Source: Mycolicibacterium celeriflavum (lineage in GTDB: Bacteria > Actinomycetota > Actinomycetes > Mycobacteriales > Mycobacteriaceae). Taken from it: DNA of 64,000 bases. The notes below the pieces were generated by a model. That model made no database searches. It had not been told where the DNA came from and saw only the letters and a list, made by a program, of their open reading frames with translations. Positions 45,822 to 56,584 of the stretch are shown here, one piece after another. The first letter of the stretch is position 1, and each line of letters begins with the position of its first letter. Both the position numbers and the translations under genes were made by a program. The stretch is taken from positions 3,410,001-3,474,000 of the forward strand of contig NZ_AP022591.1 in assembly GCF_010731795.1 (NCBI RefSeq). Direction: 5' to 3'.

Positions 45822-48800
45822 ATGGCGCCCAACAGCCAGGGGCTCAATTGCTCCTCGCGTGCGCAGGGGCTGTACGACCCCGCGTTCGAGCATGACGCAT
45901 GCGGCGTGGCCATGGTCGCCGACATGCACGGGCGCCGCAGCCGCGACATCGTCGACAAGGCCATCACCGCCCTGGTGAACCTGGAGCACCGCGGTGCCCA
46001 GGGTGCCGAGCCGAACACCGGCGACGGCGCGGGCATCATGCTGCAGGTCCCCGACGAGTTCCTGCGCGAGGTGGTCGACTTCGACCTGCCCGCACCGGGC
46101 AGTTACGCCACCGGTATCGCGTTCCTGCCGCAGTCGTCGAAGGATGCGTCGACCGCTTGCGAGGCCGTCGAGAAGATCGCCGAGGCCGAGGGACTCGAGG
46201 TGCTGGGCTGGCGCGAGGTACCCATCGACGATTCGCCGCTGGGCGCGTTGGCCCGCGACGCGATGCCGACGTTCCGGCAGCTGTTCCTGGCGGGCGCCTC
46301 GGGCATGGAACTGGAACGCCGCGCCTACGTGGTGCGCAAGCGGGCCGAACACGAGCTCGGCACCAAGGGCCCCGGCCAGGACGGTCCGGGACGCGAAACC
46401 GTCTACTTCCCAAGCCTTTCCGGCCAGACCTTCGTCTACAAGGGCATGCTGACCACCCCGCAGCTCAAGGCGTTCTACCTCGACCTGCAGGACGACCGGC
46501 TCACCAGTGCGCTGGGCATCGTGCACTCGCGCTTCTCGACCAACACGTTCCCGTCGTGGCCGCTGGCCCACCCGTTCCGGCGCATCGCCCACAACGGCGA
46601 GATCAACACCGTCACCGGCAACGAGAACTGGATGCGCGCACGCGAGGCGCTGATCAAAACCGACGTGTTCGGCCCGAATCAGGACCTCGACAAGATCACC
46701 CCGGTCTGTACCCCGGGAGCGTCGGACACCGCGCGGTTCGACGAGGTGCTGGAGTTGCTGCATCTGGGTGGCCGCAGCCTGCCGCACGCCGTGCTGATGA
46801 TGATCCCGGAGGCCTGGGAGCGCCACGACACGATGGACCCCGCCCGGCGCGCCTTCTACCGGTACCACGCATCGTTGATGGAGCCGTGGGACGGCCCGGC
46901 GTCGATGACGTTCACCGACGGCACGGTGATCGGCGCCGTCCTGGACCGTAACGGCCTTCGGCCGTCGCGCATCTGGGTCACCAGGGACGGTCTGGTCGTG
47001 ATGGCGTCCGAGGCCGGCGTGCTCGATCTCGACCCGTCGACCGTCGTGAAGAAGATGCGCCTGCAGCCCGGCCGCATGTTCCTGGTCGACACCTCCAAAG
47101 GCCGCATCGTCGACGACGAGGAGATCAAGGCCGAACTGGCCGCCGAGCAGCCCTACCGCGAGTGGCTCGACGCGGGCCTGTTCCACCTCGACGAGCTGCC
47201 GCCGGGCGACTACGTGCGCATGCCGCATCACCGGGTGGTGTTGCGTCAACAGGTCTTCGGCTTCACGTACGAGGAGCTCAACCTGCTCGTGGCGCCGATG
47301 GCACGCGCCGGCGCCGAGCCGCTGGGCTCGATGGGCACCGATACCCCGGTCGCGGTGCTGTCGCAACGCCCGCGGATGCTCTACGACTACTTCCAGCAAC
47401 TGTTCGCCCAGGTGACCAACCCGCCGCTGGACGCCATCCGCGAAGAGGTGGTGACCAGCCTGCAGGGCACGCTCGGCCCAGAGGGTGATCTGCTCAACCC
47501 GAACGCCGAGTCGTGCCGCCAGATCGTGCTGCCGCAGCCGATCCTGCGCAACGCCGAACTGTCGAAGCTGATCTGCGTCGACCCCGACCACGAGATCCGC
47601 GGCCACAAGCACGGTATGCGCGCGGCGGTGATCCGATGTCTGTATCCGGTCAACCGCGGCGGGCAGGGCCTCAAGGAGGCGTTGGACAACGTGCGGGCCA
47701 AGGTGTCGACCGCGATCCGCGAGGGTGCGCGCATCATCGTGCTCTCCGACCGCGAGTCCAACGAGCAGATGGCGCCGATCCCGTCGCTGCTGTCCGTCTC
47801 CGCCGTCCACCACCACCTGGTCCGGGAACGCACCCGCACCAAGGTGGGCCTGGTCGTCGAGGCCGGCGATGCCCGCGAGGTGCACCACATGGCGTGCCTG
47901 GTCGGTTTCGGTGCCGCGGCGATCAACCCCTACATGGCTTTCGAGTCGATCGAGGACATGGTCGACCGCGGCGTCATCACCGGCATCAGCAGCGATGAGG
48001 CCAAGGCCAACTACGTCAAGGCCGCAGGCAAGGGCGTGTTGAAGGTGATGTCGAAGATGGGCATCTCGACGCTGGCCTCCTACACCGGCGCGCAGCTGTT
48101 CCAGGCCATCGGCATCAGCCAGCAGGTGCTCGGCGAGTACTTCACGGGGCTGACGTGCCCGGTCGGCGGCATCGAACTCGACGACATCGCCGACGATGTC
48201 GCGGCCCGGCACTCGCTGGCATATCTCGACCGCCCCGACGAGTGGGCGCACCGCGAACTCGAGGTGGGCGGCGAGTACCAGTGGCGCCGCGAAGGCGAGT
48301 ACCACCTGTTCAACCCGGACACGGTCTTCAAGCTGCAGCACTCAACTCGTACCGGGCAGTACTCGATCTTCAAGGAGTACACCAAGCTCGTCGACGACCA
48401 GAGCGAGCGGATGGCCTCGCTGCGCGGTCTACTGAAGTTCAAGGAGGGCGAACGCTCGCCCGTGCCCCTCGACGAGGTCGAACCGGCGAGCGAGATCGTG
48501 AAGCGGTTCTCCACCGGCGCGATGAGCTACGGCTCAATCTCCGCCGAGGCGCACGAGACACTGGCGATTGCCATGAACCGCCTTGGCGGACGGTCGAATT
48601 CGGGTGAGGGCGGTGAACACGTCAAGCGCTTCGACCGCGACGAGAACGGCGACTGGCGCCGCAGCGCCATCAAGCAGGTGGCGTCCGGCCGATTCGGCGT
48701 GACGAGCCACTATCTGAGCAACTGCACCGACATCCAGATCAAGATGGCCCAGGGTGCGAAACCCGGTGAGGGCGGTCAGCTTCCGGGTAACAAGGTCTAC

Positions 48801-50441
48801 CCGTGGGTGGCCGAGGTGCGGCACTCGACGCCCGGCGTCGGGCTGATCTCGCCGCCGCCGCACCACGACATCTACTCGATCGAGGATCTGGCGCAGCTGA
48901 TCCACGACCTCAAGAACGCGAATCCACAGGCGCGGGTGCACGTCAAGCTGGTGAGTGAGAACGGCGTGGGCACCGTGGCGGCGGGCGTGTCGAAGGCACA
49001 CGCCGATGTGGTGCTGATCTCCGGTCACGACGGCGGCACCGGCGCGACGCCGCTGACATCGATGAAGCACGCCGGCGCGCCGTGGGAGCTCGGTTTGGCC
49101 GAGACCCAGCAGACGTTGCTGCTCAACGGTCTTCGTGACCGCATCGTCGTGCAGGTCGACGGCCAGCTCAAGACCGGACGCGACGTCGTGGTCGCCGCGC
49201 TGCTGGGCGCCGAGGAGTTCGGCTTCGCGACCGCACCGCTGGTGGTGTCGGGATGCATCATGATGCGCGTCTGCCACCTCGATACCTGCCCCGTCGGCGT
49301 GGCGACCCAGAACCCGGTGCTGCGCGAGCGGTTCACCGGCAAGCCGGAGTTCGTCGAGAACTTCTTCATGTTCATCGCCGAAGAAGTGCGTGAAATGATG
49401 GCGCAGTTGGGCTTCCGCACGGTCAACGAGATGGTCGGCCAGGTCGGTGTGCTGGACACCACGAAGGCCGCCGAGCATTGGAAGGCCTACAAGCTCGACC
49501 TTGCGCCGGTGTTGCACGAACCCGAGTCGGCGTTCATGAACCAGGACTTGTACTGCAGTTCGCGCCAGGACCACGGCCTGGACAAGGCGCTCGACCAGCA
49601 ACTGATCGTGATGTGCCGTGAAGCCTTGGATGCCGCTTCACCCGTCCGTTTTTCTACCACCATCGCCAACGTCAACCGCACGGTCGGCACCATGCTCGGC
49701 CATGAAGTGACGAAAGCTTATGGCGGGCAGGGTCTCCCGGACGGCACCATCGACATCACGTTCGACGGCTCGGCGGGTAACAGCTTCGGCGCCTTCGTGC
49801 CGAAGGGCATCACCCTGCGGGTGTACGGCGACGCCAACGACTACGTCGGCAAGGGCCTATCGGGCGGGCGGATCGTCGTGCGCCCGTCGGACAATGCGCC
49901 ACAGGACTACGTCGCCGAGGACAACATCATCGCCGGCAACGTGATTCTGTTCGGCGCCACCAGCGGACAGGCGTTCATCCGCGGCCAGGTCGGTGAGCGG
50001 TTCGCGGTGCGCAACTCCGGCGCGCACGCCGTCGTCGAAGGCGTGGGCGACCACGGTTGCGAGTACATGACCGGCGGCAAGATCGCGATCCTCGGACCGA
50101 CGGGTCGCAACTTCGCCGCGGGCATGTCGGGTGGTGTGGCCTACGTCTACGATCCGGAGGACACCCTGCCGGGCAATCTGAACGCCGAGATGGTGGAACT
50201 CGAAAGCCTCGACGAGGAGGATAGTGAAGATGTGGTGTGGCTGCACGACATCATTCGCGCCCACGTGGACGCCACCGATTCCGCTGTCGGAGCACGCATT
50301 CTGTACGACTGGAACAACAACGTGAAGCACTTCACCAAGGTGATGCCCCGCGACTTCAAGCGGGTGCTCGAGGCGATCGCCGAGGCTGAACAGCGCGGCG
50401 CCAACGTCGATGAAGCGATCATGGCGGCCGCCAGTGGCTGA
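45822..50441 (+). CDS. gltB: Glutamate synthase, large (alpha) subunit
   Basis: 1539 residues from ATG 45822 (GTG 45816 is in frame, two codons earlier). The class II amidotransferase domain begins at Cys27 (HDACGVAMV), the nucleophile after removal of a propeptide. It is followed by the central domain, the FMN-binding synthase barrel ([32 protein letters not shown]) and the GXGXG beta-helix at the end ([21 protein letters not shown]). The 3Fe-4S ligands are Cys1145, Cys1151 and Cys1156. Converts glutamine and 2-oxoglutarate to two glutamates with electrons from GltD. Overlaps gltD by eight bases. Confidence 0.97.
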   Translation: MAPNSQGLNCSSRAQGLYDPAFEHDACGVAMVADMHGRRSRDIVDKAITALVNLEHRGAQGAEPNTGDGAGIMLQVPDEFLREVVDFDLPAPGSYATGIAFLPQSSKDASTACEAVEKIAEAEGLEVLGWREVPIDDSPLGALARDAMPTFRQLFLAGASGMELERRAYVVRKRAEHELGTKGPGQDGPGRETVYFPSLSGQTFVYKGMLTTPQLKAFYLDLQDDRLTSALGIVHSRFSTNTFPSWPLAHPFRRIAHNGEINTVTGNENWMRAREALIKTDVFGPNQDLDKITPVCTPGASDTARFDEVLELLHLGGRSLPHAVLMMIPEAWERHDTMDPARRAFYRYHASLMEPWDGPASMTFTDGTVIGAVLDRNGLRPSRIWVTRDGLVVMASEAGVLDLDPSTVVKKMRLQPGRMFLVDTSKGRIVDDEEIKAELAAEQPYREWLDAGLFHLDELPPGDYVRMPHHRVVLRQQVFGFTYEELNLLVAPMARAGAEPLGSMGTDTPVAVLSQRPRMLYDYFQQLFAQVTNPPLDAIREEVVTSLQGTLGPEGDLLNPNAESCRQIVLPQPILRNAELSKLICVDPDHEIRGHKHGMRAAVIRCLYPVNRGGQGLKEALDNVRAKVSTAIREGARIIVLSDRESNEQMAPIPSLLSVSAVHHHLVRERTRTKVGLVVEAGDAREVHHMACLVGFGAAAINPYMAFESIEDMVDRGVITGISSDEAKANYVKAAGKGVLKVMSKMGISTLASYTGAQLFQAIGISQQVLGEYFTGLTCPVGGIELDDIADDVAARHSLAYLDRPDEWAHRELEVGGEYQWRREGEYHLFNPDTVFKLQHSTRTGQYSIFKEYTKLVDDQSERMASLRGLLKFKEGERSPVPLDEVEPASEIVKRFSTGAMSYGSISAEAHETLAIAMNRLGGRSNSGEGGEHVKRFDRDENGDWRRSAIKQVASGRFGVTSHYLSNCTDIQIKMAQGAKPGEGGQLPGNKVYPWVAEVRHSTPGVGLISPPPHHDIYSIEDLAQLIHDLKNANPQARVHVKLVSENGVGTVAAGVSKAHADVVLISGHDGGTGATPLTSMKHAGAPWELGLAETQQTLLLNGLRDRIVVQVDGQLKTGRDVVVAALLGAEEFGFATAPLVVSGCIMMRVCHLDTCPVGVATQNPVLRERFTGKPEFVENFFMFIAEEVREMMAQLGFRTVNEMVGQVGVLDTTKAAEHWKAYKLDLAPVLHEPESAFMNQDLYCSSRQDHGLDKALDQQLIVMCREALDAASPVRFSTTIANVNRTVGTMLGHEVTKAYGGQGLPDGTIDITFDGSAGNSFGAFVPKGITLRVYGDANDYVGKGLSGGRIVVRPSDNAPQDYVAEDNIIAGNVILFGATSGQAFIRGQVGERFAVRNSGAHAVVEGVGDHGCEYMTGGKIAILGPTGRNFAAGMSGGVAYVYDPEDTLPGNLNAEMVELESLDEEDSEDVVWLHDIIRAHVDATDSAVGARILYDWNNNVKHFTKVMPRDFKRVLEAIAEAEQRGANVDEAIMAAASG

Positions 50442-51900
50442 CCCGCGCGGCTTCCTCAAGTACACCCAGCGCGAGACCCCGCAGCGGCGGCCCGTGCCGA
50501 TTCGCCTGCGCGACTGGAAAGAGGTCTACGAGGACTTCTCCCACGACACGCTGCGCGAACAGGCGACCCGCTGCATGGACTGCGGTATCCCGTTCTGTCA
50601 CAACGGCTGTCCCCTCGGAAACCTGATCCCCGAGTGGAACGACCTGGTCCGCAACGACCGCTGGCACGACGCGATCGAGCGGCTGCACGCGACGAACAAC
50701 TTCCCCGAGTTCACCGGCCGGCTCTGCCCAGCCCCCTGCGAGGGCTCCTGCGTGCTCGGCATCAACCAGGATCCGGTCACGATCAAGCAGATCGAGGTCG
50801 AGATCATCGACAAGGCGTTCGACGAGGGCTGGGTGACACCCCTGCCGCCGGAGGTCAAGACGGGCAAGAAGGTCGCCGTCGTCGGCTCCGGCCCTGCGGG
50901 ATTGGCTGCCGCACAGCAGCTCACCCGCGCCGGGCACAGCGTCACGCTGTTCGAGCGCGACGACCGGATCGGCGGCCTGCTGCGGTACGGCATCCCCGAG
51001 TTCAAAATGGAGAAGCGCCACATCGACCGTCGTCTGGAGCAGATGGCGGCCGAGGGCACCGAGTTCCGCACCAGTGTCAACGTCGGTGTGGACATCACCG
51101 CCCAGCAGCTGCGCAAGGACTTCGACGCGGTGGTGCTCGCCGGTGGCGCGACCGCTCGCCGCGACCTGCCGATCCCCGGGCGTGAACTCGACGGCATCCA
51201 CCAGGCGATGGAGTACCTGCCGTGGGCCAACCGCGTGCAATTCGGCGACCCGGTGACCGATGAGAACGGCCTGCCGCCCATCCACGCCAAGGGCAAGAAG
51301 GTCATCATCATCGGCGGCGGCGACACCGGTGCGGACTGCCTCGGCACGGCGCACCGACAGGGCGCGGCCAGCGTGCATCAGTTCGAGATCATGCCGCGCC
51401 CGCCCGAGACGCGCGCCGACTCGACGCCGTGGCCCGTCTACCCGCTGATGTTCCGGGTGTCCTCCGCTCACGAGGAAGGTGGCGAGCGGGTCTACTCGGT
51501 CAACACCGAGGAGTTCGTGGGCAAGGACGGCCGGGTGACCGGCCTGCGCGGCCACGAGGTCAAGATGAACGCCGGCAAGTTCGAGAAGGTCGAGGGCACC
51601 GAGTTCGAGATGGAAGCCGATCTGGTGCTGCTCGCGATGGGATTCACCGGACCCGAACGAGAAGGCCTGCTCACCGACCTGAACGTGGAGATCAACGAGC
51701 GGGGCAACGTCACGCGCGACGCCGACTTCTGCTCGTCGGTGCCGGGTGTGTTCGTGGCCGGCGACATGGGCCGCGGTCAGTCGCTGATCGTGTGGGCGAT
51801 CGCCGAGGGCCGCGCCGCCGCCGCCGGTGCCGACCGCTACCTGATGGGCCACTCCGCGCTCCCAGCGCCGATCAAGCCGACCGCCGTCCCGCAGCGTTAG
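50434..51900 (+). CDS. gltD: Glutamate synthase, small (beta) subunit
   Basis: 488 residues from GTG 50434, the length of M. tuberculosis GltD. N-terminal 4Fe-4S cysteines: [17 protein letters not shown] and [15 protein letters not shown] site [16 protein letters not shown] site [11 protein letters not shown], and the end segment [18 protein letters not shown]. Passes electrons from NADPH to the large subunit. Start lies inside gltB, so the two are made together in fixed ratio. Confidence 0.97.
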   Translation: MADPRGFLKYTQRETPQRRPVPIRLRDWKEVYEDFSHDTLREQATRCMDCGIPFCHNGCPLGNLIPEWNDLVRNDRWHDAIERLHATNNFPEFTGRLCPAPCEGSCVLGINQDPVTIKQIEVEIIDKAFDEGWVTPLPPEVKTGKKVAVVGSGPAGLAAAQQLTRAGHSVTLFERDDRIGGLLRYGIPEFKMEKRHIDRRLEQMAAEGTEFRTSVNVGVDITAQQLRKDFDAVVLAGGATARRDLPIPGRELDGIHQAMEYLPWANRVQFGDPVTDENGLPPIHAKGKKVIIIGGGDTGADCLGTAHRQGAASVHQFEIMPRPPETRADSTPWPVYPLMFRVSSAHEEGGERVYSVNTEEFVGKDGRVTGLRGHEVKMNAGKFEKVEGTEFEMEADLVLLAMGFTGPEREGLLTDLNVEINERGNVTRDADFCSSVPGVFVAGDMGRGQSLIVWAIAEGRAAAAGADRYLMGHSALPAPIKPTAVPQR

Positions 51901-51907
51901 CTCCCCG

Positions 51908-51922
51908 CCCGCGACACGCGGG
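51908..51922. terminator. Candidate hairpin terminator after gltD
   Basis: CCCGCG-ACA-CGCGGG forms a six-base GC stem with a three-base loop eight bases after the gltD stop. No U run follows directly, as is common for mycobacterial terminators. Confidence 0.45.
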
Positions 51923-51965
51923 GCAATGACCGGCTTTTCTGTGCGCTCGCGGGACAGTAGGGGCG

Positions 51966-52799
51966 GTGATCGGCCGTTACGGAACTGCCCGCGCCGGGTT
52001 GGAGCTCAACCGGCGCAACTTCATCGTGGCGCTGTCCGTCGCGACGTTCGGCGCCATCGGGCTGAGCCGCTGCGCCACCGGCGAGCAACCGCGCGTGGCG
52101 GATGCGGCCGCGTCACAACCGCCGGACGCGGCATCGGCCCGCCTGTTGCCACCGCCACCGAAATCCGCGCGGGTCGCCCTGCCGGGCGGCGGGGTGCTGA
52201 GTAGCCTGCCGGGAGACGGGGACCTGTTGGCGCTGACCGTCGATGACGGTGTCGACAGCGACGTCGTCCGCGCCTACACCCAGTTCGCCAAGGACACCGG
52301 GGTCCGGCTGACCTACTTCGTCAACGGCGTCTATCGGTCCTGGACCGATCACGTCGACCTGCTGCGGCCCATGGTCGACGCCGGCCGCATCCAGTTGGCC
52401 AACCACACCTGGTCACACCCGGACCTCACCAAGCTCCCTCTGGTCGACGTGGTGGAGCAGTTCCGGCGCAACCATGAGTTCCTCTGGAAGACATACGGAG
52501 TCGACGCCCGCCCCTACTTCCGTCCGCCCTATGGCGCACACAACCCGCACGTCGACAAGGTGTCGGCCGAACTCGGCTACACCGTCGACACGTTGTGGTC
52601 GGGCTCCTTGGAGGACCACGTGTGGATCCCCGCCGACGAAGTCGTCAGGATGGCTGACAGGCATTTCACCGCGCAGGCGATCGTGATCGGCCACCTCAAC
52701 CACGCGCCCGTCACCGAGGTGTACGGGCGCCTGGTCGAGATCATCCGCGCACGACGGTTGCGCACCGTGACGCTGGATGACGTGTTCCTCAAGCCGTAA
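51966..52799 (+). CDS. Exported polysaccharide deacetylase (NodB domain)
   Basis: 277 residues from GTG 51966. The N-terminus has a twin-arginine-like signal (LNRRNFIVALSVATFG) ending near GLSRCATG; a cysteine is there but the lipobox is poor. NodB homology domain: TVDDGVDS (motif 1, catalytic base and metal Asp), NHTWSHPDL (motif 2, two metal histidines), RPPYGAHN (motif 3) and IVIGHLNHAP towards the end. Expected to remove acetyl groups from cell-wall or exopolysaccharide sugars outside the membrane. Stands 65 bases after gltD, probably its own unit. Confidence 0.85.
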   Translation: MIGRYGTARAGLELNRRNFIVALSVATFGAIGLSRCATGEQPRVADAAASQPPDAASARLLPPPPKSARVALPGGGVLSSLPGDGDLLALTVDDGVDSDVVRAYTQFAKDTGVRLTYFVNGVYRSWTDHVDLLRPMVDAGRIQLANHTWSHPDLTKLPLVDVVEQFRRNHEFLWKTYGVDARPYFRPPYGAHNPHVDKVSAELGYTVDTLWSGSLEDHVWIPADEVVRMADRHFTAQAIVIGHLNHAPVTEVYGRLVEIIRARRLRTVTLDDVFLKP

Positions 52800-53064
52800 C
52801 TGGTCGATCGGCGACGACTTCAGCAGCCCGATTGTGAAGCTAGTGACGCTCTGCCGGCGAGTCGCGTCGGAAACCGCACAAACGGGCCCGAGGGACCGGA
52901 AGGCCCGACCGCACGATTCACTTCTGTCACTCTAAAAACATCCGATTAATTATCGGCGCGCCTCGCATAGTTTGCCGGTACACGGAGGTCTAATGACTTC
53001 ATGAGGGCTCTGCGGTAATGTGAGCCCCCGGTCAGCTATCGGTTTCGACGCAGGAGACAGTTCC
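52800..53064. other. Intergenic region with AT-rich core and a possible promoter
   Basis: Contains an AT-rich stretch around 52925-52980, a short inverted repeat CCGAT-TAATT-ATCGG (about 52941-52955) and a TAATGT -10-like element at 53016-53021 that could serve the small ORF downstream. No gene recognised in it. Confidence 0.4.
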
Positions 53065-53205
53065 GTGTATGTCAACCCGCTATCCCGGTCACGAATGAGC
53101 CGAATCGCCTGGTCACTGCTACGTCATCCCCTGAAGAGCCGCGAATTTCCCGCAAAGGCAGAACGCCTGATAACCGCTGACGAGCTTCGTCTCTACGGCG
53201 TCTAG
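53065..53205 (+). CDS. Possible small basic protein (46 residues)
   Basis: GTG 53065 has AGGAG eight bases upstream and opens a 46-codon frame: MYVNPLSRSRMSRIAWSLLR at the start, ITADELRLYGV at the end. The frame continues upstream to a GTG at 53020, but that lies in the -10-like element. The product is basic with an amphipathic helix and an ordered-looking end. No family recognised. The gene is isolated in a 500-base gap between a deacetylase and an oxidoreductase on the other strand. Confidence 0.45.
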   Translation: MYVNPLSRSRMSRIAWSLLRHPLKSREFPAKAERLITADELRLYGV

Positions 53206-53297
53206 CGAACGCATCAACTCGACTTCCCCGCGCCGGGTACGACCCGTACTCCGCGTTTGCCAAATCGTTATATTTTCGTGACCGTCAGGAAAATCTG

Positions 53298-54146
53298 CTA
53301 TCCGCGTAGCCCCGACGCGGTGATCGCGTCGGCCAGCGGTTGCAGCACGGCGGGATCATACGGCGGCGGCAGGTAGATGATCGCCAGGTCCAGTCCTTCC
53401 TGTCCCAGCGCCGCGGCTTCCTCGAGAACCTTGCCGTAGTTGCGGTCGCCGTCCAGCCGAACATGTGCCGACAGCGTGATCTCGTCGGGGTTCCGGCCGA
53501 TGTCGGCGCAGTGCGAGGCCAGTACATCGCGTTTGCGGGCGAACTCCTCAGGCGGTCCGCCGACGAAGTTCCAATGCTGGGCGTACTTGGCGGTGATCCG
53601 CAACGTGCGCTTCTCGCCGCTGCCGCCGATGCAGATCGGCGGATGCGGTCGCTGTGGGCCCTTCGGCTCGTTGCGCGCCTCCTTGAGCTGATAGAACCTG
53701 CCGTCGAACGACGTCGTCTCCTGGCTGAGAAGGCTCGTGAGAATCTCGCAGGCCTCCTCGAAGCGGTCGAACCGTTCCTTGATCGATCCCAGCTCGATGC
53801 CGTAGGCGCCCGACTCCTCCTCGTTCCAACCCGCGCCGATGCCGAGCTCGAGGCGGCCGCCGGACACGATGTCCAACGCCGAGGCCATGTTCGCCAGCAC
53901 GGCCGGATGGCGGTAGTGAATGCCGGTGACCAGCACGCCCACCCGTAGCCGCTCGGTCGCCTGCGCCAGCGCGGTCAGCGTGATCCAACCCTCCAGGCAC
54001 GGTCCGGTGGAGTCGGAGAAGATCGGATAGAAGTGGTCGAACGTCCAACCGGACTCGAAGACCTCGATATCGTCAGCGGCCCGCCAGACGGCCAGCATGT
54101 CGGTCCAGGTGGTGTTCTGCGGGGACGTCTTGAAAGCGAATCTCAC
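53298..54146 (-). CDS. LLM-class (F420-type) flavin/deazaflavin oxidoreductase
   Basis: 282 residues. Luciferase-like barrel with FESGWTFDHFYPI near the start, the VLVTGIHYRHPAVLANMASALD block, and SGGRLELGIGAGWNEEE, all typical of the F420-dependent TIGR03560 group. Later HPPICIGGSGEKRTLRITAKYA is also as expected. Mycobacteria have dozens of such enzymes that use F420H2 for redox of hydrophobic compounds. Substrate unknown. Converges on the small-ORF region. Confidence 0.88.
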   Translation of the reverse strand: MRFAFKTSPQNTTWTDMLAVWRAADDIEVFESGWTFDHFYPIFSDSTGPCLEGWITLTALAQATERLRVGVLVTGIHYRHPAVLANMASALDIVSGGRLELGIGAGWNEEESGAYGIELGSIKERFDRFEEACEILTSLLSQETTSFDGRFYQLKEARNEPKGPQRPHPPICIGGSGEKRTLRITAKYAQHWNFVGGPPEEFARKRDVLASHCADIGRNPDEITLSAHVRLDGDRNYGKVLEEAAALGQEGLDLAIIYLPPPYDPAVLQPLADAITASGLRG

Positions 54147-54194
54147 CGAGCCGAGCCTAGCGGGGCGACGATCAAGCGGCGAGGAACGAGCCGC

Positions 54195-55691
54195 TCACTC
54201 CATTTCGCCGTACTCGTCGAACCAGAACGCGAGCTTGCCTTTCCGACTCACCGCGCGCAGCCGGCGTTCGGCGACGGCGCGGGTCGCGGTGGTGGTGACG
54301 ATGAGTAGTTCGTCGCCGATCGCGATGCGGGTGTCGGGTTGCGGAACGAAGGTGCGCCCGTTGCGGATGATCAAGGTGATGACGCTCGGGTCGGGCAGTC
54401 GCAGTTCCATCACGGTGACGTTGTGCAGCCGCGACGGCGCCTGCACCGTCATCGTCAGTAGTTCGGCGTCCAGAACGTCGAGGGGAGCCGACTCCACCTG
54501 AATCTCGCGGGTCGCCTCCTTGGGGATCAGACCCAACCTGCTCGCCAGCGGGCGCAGGCTCGGCCCCTGCAACAGGGTGAACACCACCACGAGAATGAAC
54601 ACGATGTTGAGCACGCGCACACTGTTTGGCACGCCGCCCACGATCGGGAAGGTCGCCAGCACGATCGGGACCGCGCCGCGCAATCCGGCCCAGGATACGA
54701 AAATCTGTTCACGCCAAGGGATCCGAAACCAGACCAGCGACACGAAGACGGACAGCGGCCTGGCGACGAGCAGCAACACCAAGCCGGTCACGATGCCGGG
54801 GACCACCTCCGCGGTCAGGTCGCTGGGGTCGACGAGCAGACCGAGCAGCACGAACAAGCCGATCTGCGCGAGCCAGCCGAGACCCTCGGCGAACGACCGG
54901 GTCGCCGAGCGGTGCGGAAGGCCGGAATTGGCCAGCACAACCGCGGAAAGGTAAGCGGCGAGGAATCCGCTGGCATGCGCCGAGCCTCCGGCAGCGAACG
55001 CGACCATCCCCAAACCGAACGTGGCGAGCGGATACAAGCCGGACGCCGGAAGAGCGATGCGGCGCAGCGCGATCGACCCCAGATATCCGACGCCCAACCC
55101 GATCGCCGCGCCGGCGGCCAACTCGTAGACCAGTTCGCCGAGCGCGTGCACGGGAGACAACTCGAGCGGCGCCACGCTGAACATCAGCACGAGGATCACG
55201 GCCGGGGCGTCGTTGAAGCCCGACTCGGCTTCGAGCAGACCCGCGACCCGGCGCGGTAGGGGCACCACGCGCAGCACCGAGAACACCGCAGCCGCATCGG
55301 TGACGGAGACGACGGCGCCGAGCAGCAGCGCCAACTGCCAGTCGATCCCGAGGAGCAGGTGAGCGCCGCCCGCGGTCACCAGCATGCTGACCGCGACGCC
55401 GAGGGTGGCGAGCATCCCCGCGGGCGCCAGCACCCGCCGGACGTCGGAGAAGCGTGTCGTCAGACCGCCCTCGACGAGGATGACGGCCAGTGCCACCGTG
55501 CCGAGGTGGTCGGCGAGCAGATAGTTGTCGAAGTCCAGGCCCAGCCCGTCCTCGCCGACGATGACGCCGACGCCGAGGAACAGCAGCAGGCTGGGCAGGC
55601 CGACACGGGTGGCCGCTCGGGTGGCGATGATGCTCGCCAGCAGCACCACCCCAGCGAGCAGCAGCATCAGATACAGCTGCTCCAGGGTCAT
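54195..55691 (-). CDS. CPA1-type potassium/sodium-proton antiporter with RCK_C domain
   Basis: 498 residues from ATG 55691; the frame opens 18 codons earlier but MTLEQLYLMLLLAG is the proper membrane start. About twelve membrane helices, with the ion-site region ESGFNDAPAVILVL (the conserved ND pair) and GLRGAVPIVLA. A cytosolic RCK_C/TrkA_C domain forms the end (about 395-498), as in NhaP2/CvrA-type K+/H+ antiporters. Divergent from a TrkA-type NAD-binding protein, with which it may form a regulated K+ efflux system. Confidence 0.88.
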   Translation of the reverse strand: MTLEQLYLMLLLAGVVLLASIIATRAATRVGLPSLLLFLGVGVIVGEDGLGLDFDNYLLADHLGTVALAVILVEGGLTTRFSDVRRVLAPAGMLATLGVAVSMLVTAGGAHLLLGIDWQLALLLGAVVSVTDAAAVFSVLRVVPLPRRVAGLLEAESGFNDAPAVILVLMFSVAPLELSPVHALGELVYELAAGAAIGLGVGYLGSIALRRIALPASGLYPLATFGLGMVAFAAGGSAHASGFLAAYLSAVVLANSGLPHRSATRSFAEGLGWLAQIGLFVLLGLLVDPSDLTAEVVPGIVTGLVLLLVARPLSVFVSLVWFRIPWREQIFVSWAGLRGAVPIVLATFPIVGGVPNSVRVLNIVFILVVVFTLLQGPSLRPLASRLGLIPKEATREIQVESAPLDVLDAELLTMTVQAPSRLHNVTVMELRLPDPSVITLIIRNGRTFVPQPDTRIAIGDELLIVTTTATRAVAERRLRAVSRKGKLAFWFDEYGEME

Positions 55692-55870
55692 TTCATCCCC
55701 GTCCGGGAAAGGCGTGGGTGGTGGGTGCAGTAAAACACCTACCACGGTCGGTGGCGCGGCGGTCCTATCCGGTAGCTGCGCGGAAAGGCCACATCATGGG
55801 TCAATATGGGGTGATGTTGCGGCTTCGCAGGCAGTCCCCCGACGCTTCGCGTCGCGCCGAGCAGCGGCCG

Positions 55871-56554
55871 ATGATGCGCGTCGGCATCGCCGGCGCCGGG
55901 GCCGTCGGCCGCTCCGTCGCCCAGGAACTGCTCGACTACGGCCACAAGGTTCTGCTCATCGAGCACGACGTACGCCATTACGAACCGCAGACGGTCCCCG
56001 ACGCCGAATGGCTACTGGCCGACGCGTGTGAGTTGACCTCGCTCGAGGAGTCCGGACTGCAGATCTGTGACGTGGTGATCGCCGCCACCGGCGACGACAA
56101 GGTGAACCTCGCTGCGTCGCTGTTGGCCAAGACGGAGTTCGGTGTCGCCCGCGTGGTCGCGAGGGTGAACGACCTGCGCAACGAGTGGCTGTTCACCGAG
56201 GCGTGGGGCGTCGACGTCGCGGTCTCCGCGCCGAGCGCGCTGGTCGCGGCGATCGAGGGCGCCATCGACATCGGCCACGTCGTACGCTTGATGCAGCTGC
56301 GCCACGGCCAGGTGAGCCTGGCCAAACTCACGCTCCCCGAAGGTGATTCGCTGGTCGGCCGGCGCATGCGTGACCTGCCGTTGCTGGAGAACACCGCGCT
56401 GGCGATCGTCATTCGCGACAGCGGGATCGTGTTACCGAAGCCAGACGACGTGTTGGAGGCCGGCGACGAGATGCTGTTCCTGACGGGCGGGCCCGCCCAC
56501 GGTGAAGTCCGGGGCCTCGTGCACGGTGCGATCCATCCGGTGACCGACCGATGA
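55871..56554 (+). CDS. TrkA/Ceo-type NAD-binding potassium transport regulator
   Basis: 227 residues when started at ATG 55871 (MMRVGIAGAG), the length of the Ceo/TrkA proteins of M. tuberculosis. ATG 55796, with GGAAAGG ahead, would add a 25-residue Arg-rich extension. The RCK_N domain has GAGAVGRSVAQELL and the acidic LIEHD after the second strand; RCK_C domain (about 145-220) has EGDSLVGRRMRDL and GDEMLFLTGG. Binds NAD(H) and gates K+ transport; its most likely partner is the divergent antiporter. Confidence 0.85.
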   Translation: MMRVGIAGAGAVGRSVAQELLDYGHKVLLIEHDVRHYEPQTVPDAEWLLADACELTSLEESGLQICDVVIAATGDDKVNLAASLLAKTEFGVARVVARVNDLRNEWLFTEAWGVDVAVSAPSALVAAIEGAIDIGHVVRLMQLRHGQVSLAKLTLPEGDSLVGRRMRDLPLLENTALAIVIRDSGIVLPKPDDVLEAGDEMLFLTGGPAHGEVRGLVHGAIHPVTDR

Positions 56555-56584
56555 ATTGCGGCGGCCGCACGGGTCGGTATGGGC

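Noticed and set aside
45768..48341. 857-codon minus-strand frame opposite gltB
   Set aside because: Antisense to a certain gene; its composition (Arg, His, Val, Gln-rich) is the usual shadow of a high-GC coding region.
53020..53064. Earlier GTG start of the small protein at 53.1 kb
   Set aside because: It overlaps the -10-like element and has no ribosome site; GTG 53065 has AGGAG.
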